A DNA stretch of 64,000 bases from Sphingomonas sp. OK281 (lineage in GTDB: Bacteria > Pseudomonadota > Alphaproteobacteria > Sphingomonadales > Sphingomonadaceae). This document shows positions 43,705-51,101 of the stretch, piece after piece. Made by a program: the position numbers and the translations under genes. The stretch lies in the NCBI RefSeq assembly GCF_900115295.1, contig NZ_FOVZ01000008.1, positions 62,001 to 126,000 on the forward strand, written 5' to 3'. Every line of letters begins with the position of its first letter. Positions within the stretch are counted from its first letter, which is position 1. Under the pieces are notes generated by a model that made no database searches, had not been told where the DNA came from, and worked only from the letters and a program-made list of their open reading frames with translations.

Positions 43705-44793
43705 TTAGCCGATTGCCTGCCGCTTGGTTGCGGTCGGTGCCGGTGCCTGTCCGTCGATACGGAAGGCGTGGGTCGGGACGCGGGCGTCCTTCAAGGTCTG
43801 CAACAGGTTCGATTGCAGGCCGGAACCTTGGCAAACGATGGCTTCGACGGGGGCGAGTTTTACAAGCTGCTCGTTGCGAACGAACCCGGCGCGGTTGCCA
43901 TAGCGGCCCGTCTGCGGTGTGAAGGCAACCACGGTAACGCCACGGCTTGCGGCCCATGCTGCCGCGATCATGTCGCACCCTTTACGCTGCGCGGTGGTGC
44001 AAAGCGTCATGTGCGGGATACGGGCTTTGATCTGGTCGAGGCGGTCCCAAAGCTGTTTAAAGTCGTGCCACTCCTGACCGCCCGAAAAGACGACAAGCGG
44101 GCCGGTGGGGTTGCGCTTTTCGCGGTGGTCCTGCGCGCGGGCCTTCAGGAAATCGAGGGCGGCAATCTGGCTTGCGGTCCCTCCGCTGGAAACCTTCGAT
44201 CCGCGCGCGGGGGACCAAGGGTGGCCGGACTGTGCCCGGTAGCAGTCGGCGGCATAGTCGCGCATGCATTCGATGGCGGCGCGCTGTTCGGTCTTGGTCT
44301 GCGCGCGGAGTTGCAATTCCTCCATTTCGACGGCGTAAATCTCGGACGGATCATAGCGGCGCGTCATCTCGCCAAGGTCGCGACACAGCGTGTCTTCCTC
44401 ACGTTCCAGTTTCTGCGCTTCGTAGTGAAACGAGTTTACGAAACCCCAAGCGATCGCCTGTGCGCTGGTCTCTAGGCGGGTGTCGCGGAACAGGTCGAAA
44501 AGGGTTGCCATGATCGCCGCGCAATCGTGCTGCGCCTCGATCGGCTCGGGCATGTCGAGTTCGGCGCGCTCGTCGCCCATTTCGACGATCGAAAGCGCGC
44601 CAACGTCGCCGAACGCTTCCTGAAAATTGGTTGTCGCGGTGTCTTCGGCCATGCTCTCGGCAATCTCTGCCGTGCGGGGGTCGGTCGCGTCGTCGGACGC
44701 GCTGTCGGTCGCGGGCGTGGCGTTGGTGCCGTTCATGGCTTCGCCCAAGTCGGCAAAGCTGGTAAGGCGCGGGGAGGTCGTTTTCTTCGTCAT
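43705..44793 (-). CDS. DUF2493 (YAcAr/SLOG-type) protein
   Basis: A 362-residue protein. The N-terminal 120 residues are acidic and low in complexity. The C-terminal DUF2493 domain reads PLVVFSGGQEWHDFKQLWD, then KGCDMIAAAWAASRGVTVVA and QTGRYGNRAGFVRNEQLV. DUF2493 belongs to the SLOG superfamily of nucleotide-ligand-binding Rossmann folds related to DprA and LOG proteins. It is frequent on alphaproteobacterial plasmids; its role is not known. It follows the DUF736 gene on the same strand. Confidence 0.8.
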   Translation of the reverse strand: MTKKTTSPRLTSFADLGEAMNGTNATPATDSASDDATDPRTAEIAESMAEDTATTNFQEAFGDVGALSIVEMGDERAELDMPEPIEAQHDCAAIMATLFDLFRDTRLETSAQAIAWGFVNSFHYEAQKLEREEDTLCRDLGEMTRRYDPSEIYAVEMEELQLRAQTKTEQRAAIECMRDYAADCYRAQSGHPWSPARGSKVSSGGTASQIAALDFLKARAQDHREKRNPTGPLVVFSGGQEWHDFKQLWDRLDQIKARIPHMTLCTTAQRKGCDMIAAAWAASRGVTVVAFTPQTGRYGNRAGFVRNEQLVKLAPVEAIVCQGSGLQSNLLQTLKDARVPTHAFRIDGQAPAPTATKRQAIG

Positions 44794-44872
44794 TGGTCTG
44801 ACTCCGTTGGCAGGGGTAGGCGGCTAGGGTCGGGGGAGGGTTGCACCCCTCTCCCCGCCCGTTTGGGTGGTC

Positions 44873-45319
44873 TTAGAACGCAGGGATTTCGTCGTTTAGC
44901 GGCTCGGAAAGCTGGCCGTTGTCGGTGGCGTTGCCGGTGCCGAAACCGTCATCCGATGCCTTGCGGCGGTTCTGGCGCGTGCCGTCCAGATTTTCGCGGC
45001 GCGTGGTCGGGCGGTTCCAGACGACGCGGAAACCTTCCTCGTTATTGCCGAAAAGCATGATCTGGAGGGGTTCACTGATGCTGGGGTCGTCCAGCTTGCC
45101 CTGATAGAAAACTTCGCCACTGCTGTTGCTGGTCATTTCCCAGAGCGCGCCGATCTGCACCCAACGCTTCGCGACGTTCAAAACCATGATCTCGAACGCG
45201 GGGGCCTTGTCGTTCATGCTCTCGACGGGACGGAGGCCAAGGCGCGCGAGGTCGATGGTTGCCGTTGCGACCGAACCGAGGAGCTGACCGCCGACCGACT
45301 TGAAAGAACCAATGTTCAT
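44873..45319 (-). CDS. DUF736 family plasmid protein
   Basis: A 148-residue protein. MNIGSFKSVGGQLLGSVATA at the N-terminus and VQIGALWEMTSNSSGEVFYQ followed by KLDDPSISEPLQIML are hallmarks of DUF736, a small beta-rich family almost confined to plasmids and integrative elements of Alphaproteobacteria. The C-terminal 50 residues are disordered. GGAG precedes the ATG at 45319; the frame is open to 45409. Function unknown, often near transfer genes. Confidence 0.85.
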   Translation of the reverse strand: MNIGSFKSVGGQLLGSVATATIDLARLGLRPVESMNDKAPAFEIMVLNVAKRWVQIGALWEMTSNSSGEVFYQGKLDDPSISEPLQIMLFGNNEEGFRVVWNRPTTRRENLDGTRQNRRKASDDGFGTGNATDNGQLSEPLNDEIPAF

Positions 45320-45478
45320 AGTATTCACTCCACGTTGCGGGGGCCTATTCCCCTGTTTGCCGGTGCTTGGGGCCCTTCCCCTCCGGCATTTTCTTTTTAC
45401 CCCCTCCACTCTATTTGACCAACCTGATTGATTACTTGACGCCTAATCATCGTACACGGTGAGTCCGAGCATAAATAA

Positions 45479-45495
45479 GCCCCCGACTAGGGGGC
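45479..45495. terminator. Short GC hairpin
   Basis: GCCCCC (45479-45484), loop GACTA, GGGGGC (45490-45495), in an AT-rich setting. It lies upstream of the DUF736 gene and just before the structured region, and may insulate the two. Confidence 0.45.
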
Positions 45496-45576
45496 GTAAA
45501 TAACAAATCAAAGACGTATTGATCGCGGTAGCGAGCAATTCTGTTTCTACCGTGCTTATGGGCAAGGCCCGGCCTT

Positions 45577-45837
45577 TGTTCTCATCGCACCCGGAGCCGT
45601 CCTCGCAGGGGCTCAAGAGGCAGGCACGGCTGGCGGGGTCAACACGAATGACGGAGGCTCCGCCGCTTTAGCGGTGGAAACCGTAGGGCCTTCAGGCCCG
45701 GTATTCTTGTTGAGGCGTCTTCAAATCAAATAAAAGCATTGTCCGCTCCAGCGGACAATTCCCCTTTGACGCCGACCCCGTCGGACGGGTCTGCCACGCC
45801 GAGACACTGAGAGACGGCGAAGGGTGTGATGAGAACA
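45577..45837 (+). ncRNA. Candidate large structured RNA, multi-branched
   Basis: TGTTCTCATCGCACCC (45577-45592) pairs over all 16 positions with GGGTGTGATGAGAACA (45822-45837), with one G-U wobble in the plus sense. Inside lie ordered stems: GCCGT/ACGGC (45596-45600, 45626-45630), CGCCGC/GCGGTG (45661-45676, one G-U), GGGCC/GGCCC (45686-45699), GGCGTC/GACGCC (45714-45719, 45768-45773) enclosing a 9-bp hairpin at 45738-45759, GACCC/GGGTC (45774-45791) and CGCC/GGCG (45797-45819). The two G-U pairs favour transcription on the plus strand. No coding gene fits here. No known RNA family was recognised. Confidence 0.55.
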
Positions 45838-45855
45838 CAGGCCCACAAAGCACAC

Positions 45856-46097
45856 ATCATGCGCCTAGCGCATGATTCCACAGCCGAAGGCTGCCTGCGG
45901 TGGTCATGGTCCTAGACAAGAGGGCAGGGTAGATCGACACACCCGCCCCAGGCCATCCGCGAACCTGGCGCACGAGCCCTCTCAGCGCGTGCCGGGAGTC
46001 CGACAAGTGATTGTACCCGAAGGGCGGAGACCCGCTCTTCGCGGGGCTCCGGGAGGCTCTTGCCGACTATTGAACGGTCCCGCCCTCTTGGGCGGGG
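45856..46097. other. Hairpin-rich non-coding tract after the structured RNA
   Basis: Further perfect hairpins follow: ATCATGCGC/GCGCATGAT (45856-45876), CAGCC/GGCTG (45881-45893), AGAGGGC/GCCCTCT (45919-45925, 45976-45982) enclosing CCAGG/CCTGG, and CCCGC/GCGGG near 46031-46046 inside GGAG/CTCC. A CCCGCC/GGGCGG hairpin lies near 46080-46096. No gene is supported between 45320 and 46355. Confidence 0.5.
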
Positions 46098-46355
46098 ATG
46101 TCCCAACCCTTCCTATTTTTCCTTCAACTCTTCGAAGATTTCAGTCGGCTGTACCCCGCTCATAAGCCATATCCGAGACGGCCCCATCGACAAGAAAGCA
46201 TCACATTTCCGTAGGGGAAAAGCTTAGCTTGAGCCCATTAATCAAGTCTTTAGAGTGGCCTATCGAAAAGGGCGAACGTCACAACGACGCTGGCCGAAAA
46301 CACGAAAGCAGATGCCTCGCGATGTATGATCGTCGGGCAGGGGAGGGGTACAAAA

Positions 46356-46772
46356 ATGAATCCGGAAGCGATGCTCAGCGCATTGGAAGGGCATCATCGA
46401 GACATCATGGCTGGCCTTCGCGAAATCAAACGGCATTGCGGCGAGGAAAACCCGAATAGCCGTGAACTGGCGGTCGCCCGAGAGCAGTTGACGGCGTCCA
46501 GCCTGTCGCGGTCCAGGTACGTCAGCGAGGTGATCGTCCCAACGTTACTTAAAAATGCCGACGATGGCTTAAGGACGGAGCTGTCCGAGTTGCTCTTTGC
46601 AACTGCAACCAAGCGGATGTTTTCGCGCGCGCATATTGCTGAGTGGACGACGACGTCGATCGAGGCGGACTGGTCAGGTTATTGCGCCGCGGCGCGGGAT
46701 ATTTGGCCAATGATGGAAGAGCAGATCGCGCGTGAGACGAGGGTGTTGGCCGCCCGGCTCAAGCATCGGTAG
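46356..46772 (+). CDS. Hypothetical helical protein
   Basis: A 138-residue, mainly helical protein: MNPEAMLSALEGHHRDIMAG, later SRSRYVSEVIVPTLLKNAD and IWPMMEEQIARETRVLAARL. GAGGGG precedes the ATG. The helices and the HH pair recall hemerythrin-like four-helix proteins, but the metal ligands are not complete by eye. No family assigned. A hairpin with a T-run follows at 46878-46905. Confidence 0.6.
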   Translation: MNPEAMLSALEGHHRDIMAGLREIKRHCGEENPNSRELAVAREQLTASSLSRSRYVSEVIVPTLLKNADDGLRTELSELLFATATKRMFSRAHIAEWTTTSIEADWSGYCAAARDIWPMMEEQIARETRVLAARLKHR

Positions 46773-46877
46773 CGACATCAGCCGAGTTGGGTTCCTTCAG
46801 ATCATGGCGGCGCCACGTTGCCCTCGTCTACCCGGCTACCGTCAGGCGCACCGGGTGGCGTTCGGCAGACAAAAAAA

Positions 46878-46905
46878 GGGCCAGCGTGAGCCGGCCCGGA
46901 TAGTT
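46878..46905. terminator. Intrinsic terminator, possibly bidirectional
   Basis: GGGCC (46878-46882) and GGCCC (46893-46897) form a stem with inner GC pairs. Seven A's precede it and GTTTTTAG follows, so it can end transcription on either strand. Confidence 0.55.
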
Positions 46906-47059
46906 TTTAGGAGAGGATGCCTGAAAGGCGTCGCCATGCTGCATCTGCGAACATCGTTTTGCAACCGCGAACAGGCTTGAACCGCATAATTTTTGGTTGT
47001 TAACCGGGCGAAAGCCGGCAACCGCATTTCGCGCGATCGATCGGCTATCCGGAGGGATA

Positions 47060-47272
47060 TTGAGCGACACGCGCATCGGCACTGTTGAACGAGCATTTCA
47101 GCTGGCGAGGGAAGGCGCCTGTCGCTCGGTTTCGGACATTCGAGAACGCCTTACCGCCGAGGGTTATGAGGGCGTGTTCAGCCACCTGAACGGCATGAGC
47201 ATCAGGCGTCAGCTGACTGCCGCGCTCGTAGCGCGCGGCGTGACGACGCCGGTCGAGAGCGACGACGTCTGA
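47060..47272 (+). CDS. Small conserved sphingomonad protein
   Basis: A 70-residue protein starting at a TTG with GGAGGG just upstream: SDTRIGTVERAFQLAREGAC, then RSVSDIRERLTAEGYEGVFS and SIRRQLTAALVARG. It looks like a small helical domain repeatedly found as a stand-alone protein in sphingomonads. Function unknown. Confidence 0.6.
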   Translation: MSDTRIGTVERAFQLAREGACRSVSDIRERLTAEGYEGVFSHLNGMSIRRQLTAALVARGVTTPVESDDV

Positions 47273-47292
47273 ACCACGCCGTCCTGCGCGGC

Positions 47293-47700
47293 TCAGGCCG
47301 CGTTCTTGAGCGGTTCTGGCAACTTGCCATCGGGCAGGGTTTTACGAAGATGGCTATGGATCATCTGCGCGTTGAACGGCTTCGAAAGAAACGTCGCCTT
47401 CTCCGGAAGGTCGCCGGTTTCTGGGCTTACGCGCCCGCTACCGATGACGATCTCGATCCAGGGGTAGTTTTCGGCGACGTGGCGCGCGAGCGCGAACCCG
47501 TTGGTGTCACCCGGCATGTCGACGTCCGAAAAGAGGAGGGTGATGGTGTGGGCGTACTCGGGAAGCATCGCGATCGCGGCATCGCCGCTACTGGCTTCGT
47601 AAGTGCGGAAACCCGCGTCTTCGAGGATCCCAGTTATATCCATAAGGATGAATGGTTCGTCGTCGACGGCCAGAGCGTAGGGGATTGTTGATAAGGTCAT
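47293..47700 (-). CDS. Response regulator receiver-domain protein
   Basis: About 135 residues with a single CheY-like receiver domain. ALAVDDEPFILMDI has the acidic pair near residues 11-12, LLFSDVDMPGDTNGFALARH carries the phospho-acceptor Asp, and FLSKPFNAQMI the conserved Lys. There is no output domain, as in many alphaproteobacterial FixJ/PhyR-linked single-domain regulators. An ATG two codons upstream (47706) is also possible. The kinase is unknown. Confidence 0.85.
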   Translation of the reverse strand: MTLSTIPYALAVDDEPFILMDITGILEDAGFRTYEASSGDAAIAMLPEYAHTITLLFSDVDMPGDTNGFALARHVAENYPWIEIVIGSGRVSPETGDLPEKATFLSKPFNAQMIHSHLRKTLPDGKLPEPLKNAA

Positions 47701-47760
47701 GCGCATCAACCCGCCATTTGCGAAAATGGCTCCGATACAAAGCGCATGCAGCATACCGTT

Positions 47761-47925
47761 TTACTTCGTAGAACGGGCGTCGATCGCTTCCTGAAGAAGG
47801 CATGCCGAAACACTTCCGCTATCGTCTTCGCGATCTAACAGAGTGAGCGCCATCTTCATGAGGTTCAGCGGGACGTCGACCAGCGGTTGATCGGCAGAGG
47901 TGGATTCCGGGATCGCATCAGTCAT
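47761..47925 (-). CDS. Small 54-residue hypothetical protein
   Basis: The frame begins MTDAIPESTSADQPLVDVPL and continues LNLMKMALTLLDREDDSGSV, ending ARSTK. AGAGG precedes the ATG. It lies directly upstream of the receiver-domain gene on the same strand, about 60 bases apart, and may be co-transcribed. No family recognised. Confidence 0.55.
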   Translation of the reverse strand: MTDAIPESTSADQPLVDVPLNLMKMALTLLDREDDSGSVSACLLQEAIDARSTK

Positions 47926-48002
47926 CCGACCTCTGATACCTTGATTCAGATCAGTCGGCTATGATCGACGGTTCGGTATCATCAACGAAGCAGCGCTCGA
48001 TG

Positions 48003-48353
48003 TCATTCTTCGATCGGCCTACGCGCCATCGGCTTATTACCACGATTGGATAGGTGGACCAAAGCCACCCCGATCGCGGCAAAGACTACGAAAATAGCCC
48101 ATGCGACTGGACTGGCATTCAGTTCGGGTTTTCCGGCCATGATAAGTAGTTCGCCGAAGGCAGCGCCAAGACACATGGCTGCCCCTACTGTGCCAATCGC
48201 CAACAACATGACGAAGCCTCCGGCCATCCCGAACACTGTCATCGCCATGAACCATCCCCAATGGTCAGGGATATACGGCGCCGCCCTCGTTACCGAGGCC
48301 CCAATAAGTACCGCACCAAAAGCGAGGGCCGTTCGTGAGTGCATGGATCTCAT
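48003..48353 (-). CDS. Small membrane protein with three helices
   Basis: A 116-residue protein with three hydrophobic segments (ALAFGAVLIGASVTRAA, FMAMTVFGMAGGFVMLLAIG, VAWAIFVVFAAIGVALVHL). AGGAGA precedes the ATG at 48353. It lies next to a toxin-antitoxin pair but transcription is not obviously shared. Function unknown. Confidence 0.6.
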   Translation of the reverse strand: MRSMHSRTALAFGAVLIGASVTRAAPYIPDHWGWFMAMTVFGMAGGFVMLLAIGTVGAAMCLGAAFGELLIMAGKPELNASPVAWAIFVVFAAIGVALVHLSNRGNKPMARRPIEE

Positions 48354-48369
48354 GATCGTCTCCTGGCTG

Positions 48370-48795
48370 TCACTGATGGTAGGTCCACGGATCAAAAAGC
48401 GTAACATCTGTGCCTGCGAAGTCGACGACATTTCGGGTGACGATCGTCAGGTCGTGTACGAGGCCCGTCGCTGCGATCCAGGCGTCGCGTTCGCTCTTGG
48501 TGTCCGGAACGTGCAGCCTCGCGCAGCGCAGCGCGATCGTTGTGTCGACGGGGAGTATGCGCCCGGCAAAGGCGGGCATGACCTTGTCGTGTAGCCAGAG
48601 CCGCAACACGCCGGCTTGCCGCGTATCGCGCCGTTCGAGCAGTGCGATGCCGAGCTCGATCTCCATGATCGTGATGACAGAAAGGAACATGTCCGCCTGA
48701 TCGACGCTACCGGCCCACGCTTCGACGGCTGGGCTGATCTTTCCGCTGCGCCGCTTGCGCAGCTCGGACACGGCGTTGGTGTCGAGCAAGTACAT
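48370..48795 (-). CDS. vapC: PIN-domain toxin, VapC/FitB family
   Basis: A 141-residue PIN-domain ribonuclease. The acidic residues are in place: Asp in YLLDTNAVSEL, Glu in ITIMEIELGIALLE and Asp in SERDAWIAATGLVHDLTIVT, followed by NVVDFAGTDV. It starts at the last base of the upstream antitoxin gene, a coupled toxin-antitoxin pair. The toxin likely cleaves tRNA or rRNA when the antitoxin decays. Confidence 0.88.
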   Translation of the reverse strand: MYLLDTNAVSELRKRRSGKISPAVEAWAGSVDQADMFLSVITIMEIELGIALLERRDTRQAGVLRLWLHDKVMPAFAGRILPVDTTIALRCARLHVPDTKSERDAWIAATGLVHDLTIVTRNVVDFAGTDVTLFDPWTYHQ

Positions 48796-49043
48796 CAGTC
48801 GAACACCGCCGGACGCGGGAACGATGCTGCCCTGCTGAAGTCGACCTCGATGTCTCCGACCTCGTCCATGTCGAGGGCGTCGAGGATGTTGCCGGGAGGC
48901 GCTTTCAGCCGCTCGTATTCGGCAAAGGGCATGACCGCCATGATGGGTCGGCCGCGTTCGGTGATGATGACTGCGCCATCAACCGCGGCCCGCTTGATGC
49001 GACCTGGTTCGCGATTGAAGTCGCGACTGGAAAAAGTTTGCAT
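48795..49043 (-). CDS. Phd/YefM-type antitoxin
   Basis: An 82-residue antitoxin. MQTFSSRDFNREPGRIKRAA, then GAVIITERGRPIMAVMPFAE, is the Phd/YefM DNA-binding fold; the acidic C-terminus (ALDMDEVGDIEVDFSRAA) would mask the toxin. An earlier ATG at 49079 is possible. It precedes the PIN toxin and likely represses the operon. Confidence 0.85.
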   Translation of the reverse strand: MQTFSSRDFNREPGRIKRAAVDGAVIITERGRPIMAVMPFAEYERLKAPPGNILDALDMDEVGDIEVDFSRAASFPRPAVFD

Positions 49044-49181
49044 GGCGGCTTGACCTTCTTTGTCGTGACGTACAGACATCGCCGCAGGCAGCGGAATTGT
49101 CAATGTTCGTCACGCGACCGGGTTTTGCTCCATCGCTTGACGATCCTGCCAAATCTCAAGCCTCAGCCGAAGGAGGATATG

Positions 49182-49670
49182 ATGAAAGTGCAGGATATGA
49201 TGCGGGGGTACGACTATGACCTCCCGCTATATGACGTGCTGAACAACAGCGGCACCAACGAGAACGGCGACTCCGAAATATCGACTGATCGGCGGGTGCT
49301 GGCAGGCGCCACGATCGGGATCGGCCTCGACGTCGCCTATTTCGCCATCACGGAGATGCAGGAAGCTTTCACCGCACTGGCGAGCGAAACGAGCAACGGC
49401 ATGGGCCGTGGCGAGGGGCACAAGGATCTCGAAGAGATCCTGCGCGACAAGAGCCCGTTCCAGATGCGGCTTTGGTACCTGCTATACGACACGCCTATCG
49501 AGCAGGCGATTACAGAACTCGCCTGGTTGCAGAGCCTGACGTACCGTCGTGGTCGGATGTGCATGGTGATGCGCGAGCAGAAGCTCGCGGTGATCTACGC
49601 CACGAACGCCCAGTTGTGCGAGAGCCTGACGGCTGCGCAGATCATGGCCAACGTGACGACCGAGGGCTGA
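49182..49670 (+). CDS. Hypothetical plasmid protein
   Basis: A 162-residue protein: MKVQDMMRGYDYDLPLYDVL, later MQEAFTALASETSNGMGRGE and LRLWYLLYDTPIEQAITELA-like helical text. A strong AAGGAGG site precedes the ATG. No family was recognised. It stands alone on the plus strand between two toxin-antitoxin loci. Confidence 0.6.
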   Translation: MKVQDMMRGYDYDLPLYDVLNNSGTNENGDSEISTDRRVLAGATIGIGLDVAYFAITEMQEAFTALASETSNGMGRGEGHKDLEEILRDKSPFQMRLWYLLYDTPIEQAITELAWLQSLTYRRGRMCMVMREQKLAVIYATNAQLCESLTAAQIMANVTTEG

Positions 49671-49685
49671 CGATAGTCAGCCCGG

Positions 49686-49880
49686 TCAGGCGACCAGGGC
49701 GAGCAGACTCTCCGGGTGATGTGGCCGGCACCGGGAGACACGGAAAGGCTGAATGGGATTTTCGGTGCGGACCACAAACTGGTCGACGCCGGTGCTCTCA
49801 CGAAGCTGGATAGCCACGGCGTAGGCGTTCTCGAGTGAACTCAGTGAACCTCGTCGGGCTGAAAGTGCAATGACGGTCAT
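49686..49880 (-). CDS. Small hypothetical protein
   Basis: A 64-residue protein, MTVIALSARRGSLSSLENAY, then AVAIQLRESTGVDQFVVRTE. A GAAGGGA site precedes the ATG. The upstream leader carries a 14-bp tandem repeat (49890-49932). No family recognised. Confidence 0.55.
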   Translation of the reverse strand: MTVIALSARRGSLSSLENAYAVAIQLRESTGVDQFVVRTENPIQPFRVSRCRPHHPESLLALVA

Positions 49881-49889
49881 GGTGATGTC

Positions 49890-49932
49890 CCTTCGGGGTG
49901 AAGTCCTTCGGGTGAAGTCCTTCGGGTGAAGT
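49890..49932. repeat. 14-bp tandem repeat, three copies
   Basis: CCTTCGGGTGAAGT is repeated three times head to tail (49890-49904 with one extra G, 49905-49918, 49919-49932). Each unit can form a CTTC-GGGT-GAAG hairpin. The array lies in the leader of the small minus-strand gene and includes its ribosome site. Confidence 0.7.
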
Positions 49933-50133
49933 GCCGTATGGCGGGTGGAACGGCCGACAGGCTCGTTCATGGAAAATTGACGACGATCCGTATATCGAGG
50001 GTGGTGGACCGGATTCGACGCAGATGCGTTAAGCCAGTCTATCCACCGTTTCGACGGAGGATCCTTCGATCGACGGGGTCGGGACCGCTGCTATCGGTTC
50101 CGGCCCTGTTTTCGTAAGCGGAAACCGTCGGCG

Positions 50134-50541
50134 TCAGCTGAGCCAATTCTCCACGCGAAGACCCCGAATGCGTGTGAACTCGCCGACATTAGCGGTGACC
50201 AGCGTGGCACCCAGCGCATAGGCGTGAGCTGCGATCAGGAGGTCGTTGGGGCCGATCGGTTTGCCAGCGGCTTCAAGCTCGGCGCGGATCCCGCCATATT
50301 CGGCGTCGGCCGGGACATCGAGCGGAAGGATCTCGAGCCCGCCCAGAATGGCTTCGACTTGCTGGAGCAGGCGAGGGGACCCCTTACGGGCGCAACCATA
50401 GCGCAGTTCGGCCGCGGTGATGATGCTGACACACAGATTGTCGCTCCCGATCTCGACGATCTTATCAAACACCGCGCCTTGCGGATTTCGAACCAGGTCG
50501 GAGACGATGTTGGTATCGAGCATGTAGCGTGAGCCTGTCAC
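50134..50541 (-). CDS. vapC: PIN-domain toxin VapC
   Basis: A 135-residue VapC ribonuclease. RYMLDTNIVSDLVRNP carries the first Asp, SIITAAELRYGCARKG the Glu, and KPIGPNDLLIAAHAYALGAT plus TANVGEFTRIRGL the later acidic residues. The start overlaps the VapB stop (ATGA). With the upstream VapB it forms a typical type II toxin-antitoxin module that stabilises the plasmid. Confidence 0.92.
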   Translation of the reverse strand: MTGSRYMLDTNIVSDLVRNPQGAVFDKIVEIGSDNLCVSIITAAELRYGCARKGSPRLLQQVEAILGGLEILPLDVPADAEYGGIRAELEAAGKPIGPNDLLIAAHAYALGATLVTANVGEFTRIRGLRVENWLS

Positions 50542-50804
50542 AGGTCGACGGCCCTGAGCGGGAGCAGCGTAGCATCGAGATCCTCTGGAAACAGATCTTC
50601 AGAGGCGAGGGGGGTTAGCCCTTTCAGGATGTCGAGAAGACGGGCCTTGGGTTCGGGTTCGATGATAAGCTTGTTGCCTTCCTTGTGGATAAGCACACGG
50701 CTTCCCGAAAATTCGAACTCGGCGGGAATTCGCACTGCCTGACTGCGATTGTTGCGAAACAGCCTGGCTTCGCGCACGTCGAAATTAGCAGATGTCTGGG
50801 TCAC
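50538..50804 (-). CDS. vapB: VapB-type antitoxin, AbrB fold
   Basis: An 88-residue antitoxin. The swapped-hairpin DNA-binding fold reads EARLFRNNRSQAVRIPAEFE, then GSRVLIHKEGNKLIIEP. The C-terminal helix would bind the toxin. AAAGGAGG precedes the GTG start at 50804. A GTATAT/ATATAC palindrome lies just upstream, the probable operator. Confidence 0.9.
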   Translation of the reverse strand: MTQTSANFDVREARLFRNNRSQAVRIPAEFEFSGSRVLIHKEGNKLIIEPEPKARLLDILKGLTPLASEDLFPEDLDATLLPLRAVDL

Positions 50805-50816
50805 GACGCCTCCTTT

Positions 50817-50835
50817 GTATATGCCATGTATATAC
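50817..50835. promoter_or_regulatory. Probable VapB operator
   Basis: GTATAT (50817-50822) and ATATAC (50830-50835) form an inverted repeat just upstream of the vapB ribosome site, where VapBC complexes normally bind. The following 50836-51101 contains no gene. Confidence 0.55.
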
Positions 50836-51101
50836 TCGCTTGGACTGACGTTCAATCGCGATGAGCGATGGCGTCGTAGTTACGTCCGTGCCGTCCGTCT
50901 CAGGTGGCCTGGGCGTGGGAAGGGCGTAGCTTTATGCGGTCCTGGCCTCGGTTGCTGCTTGAGACGGCTCCCGGCGAAAGCCGGAACAAAGCCATGCAAA
51001 ATCAATGCTGAATATCTGCTAAATTATTGATTTAACATAAGATATATTATCAATCCGAGCGATCCTCGCGGCTCTGGGGCACCTCAAGGCAGTTCGTAGA
51101 A

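Noticed and set aside
45320..46355. CRISPR array
   Set aside because: The region has many short hairpins but no regularly spaced identical repeats and no cas genes; the hairpins differ in sequence.
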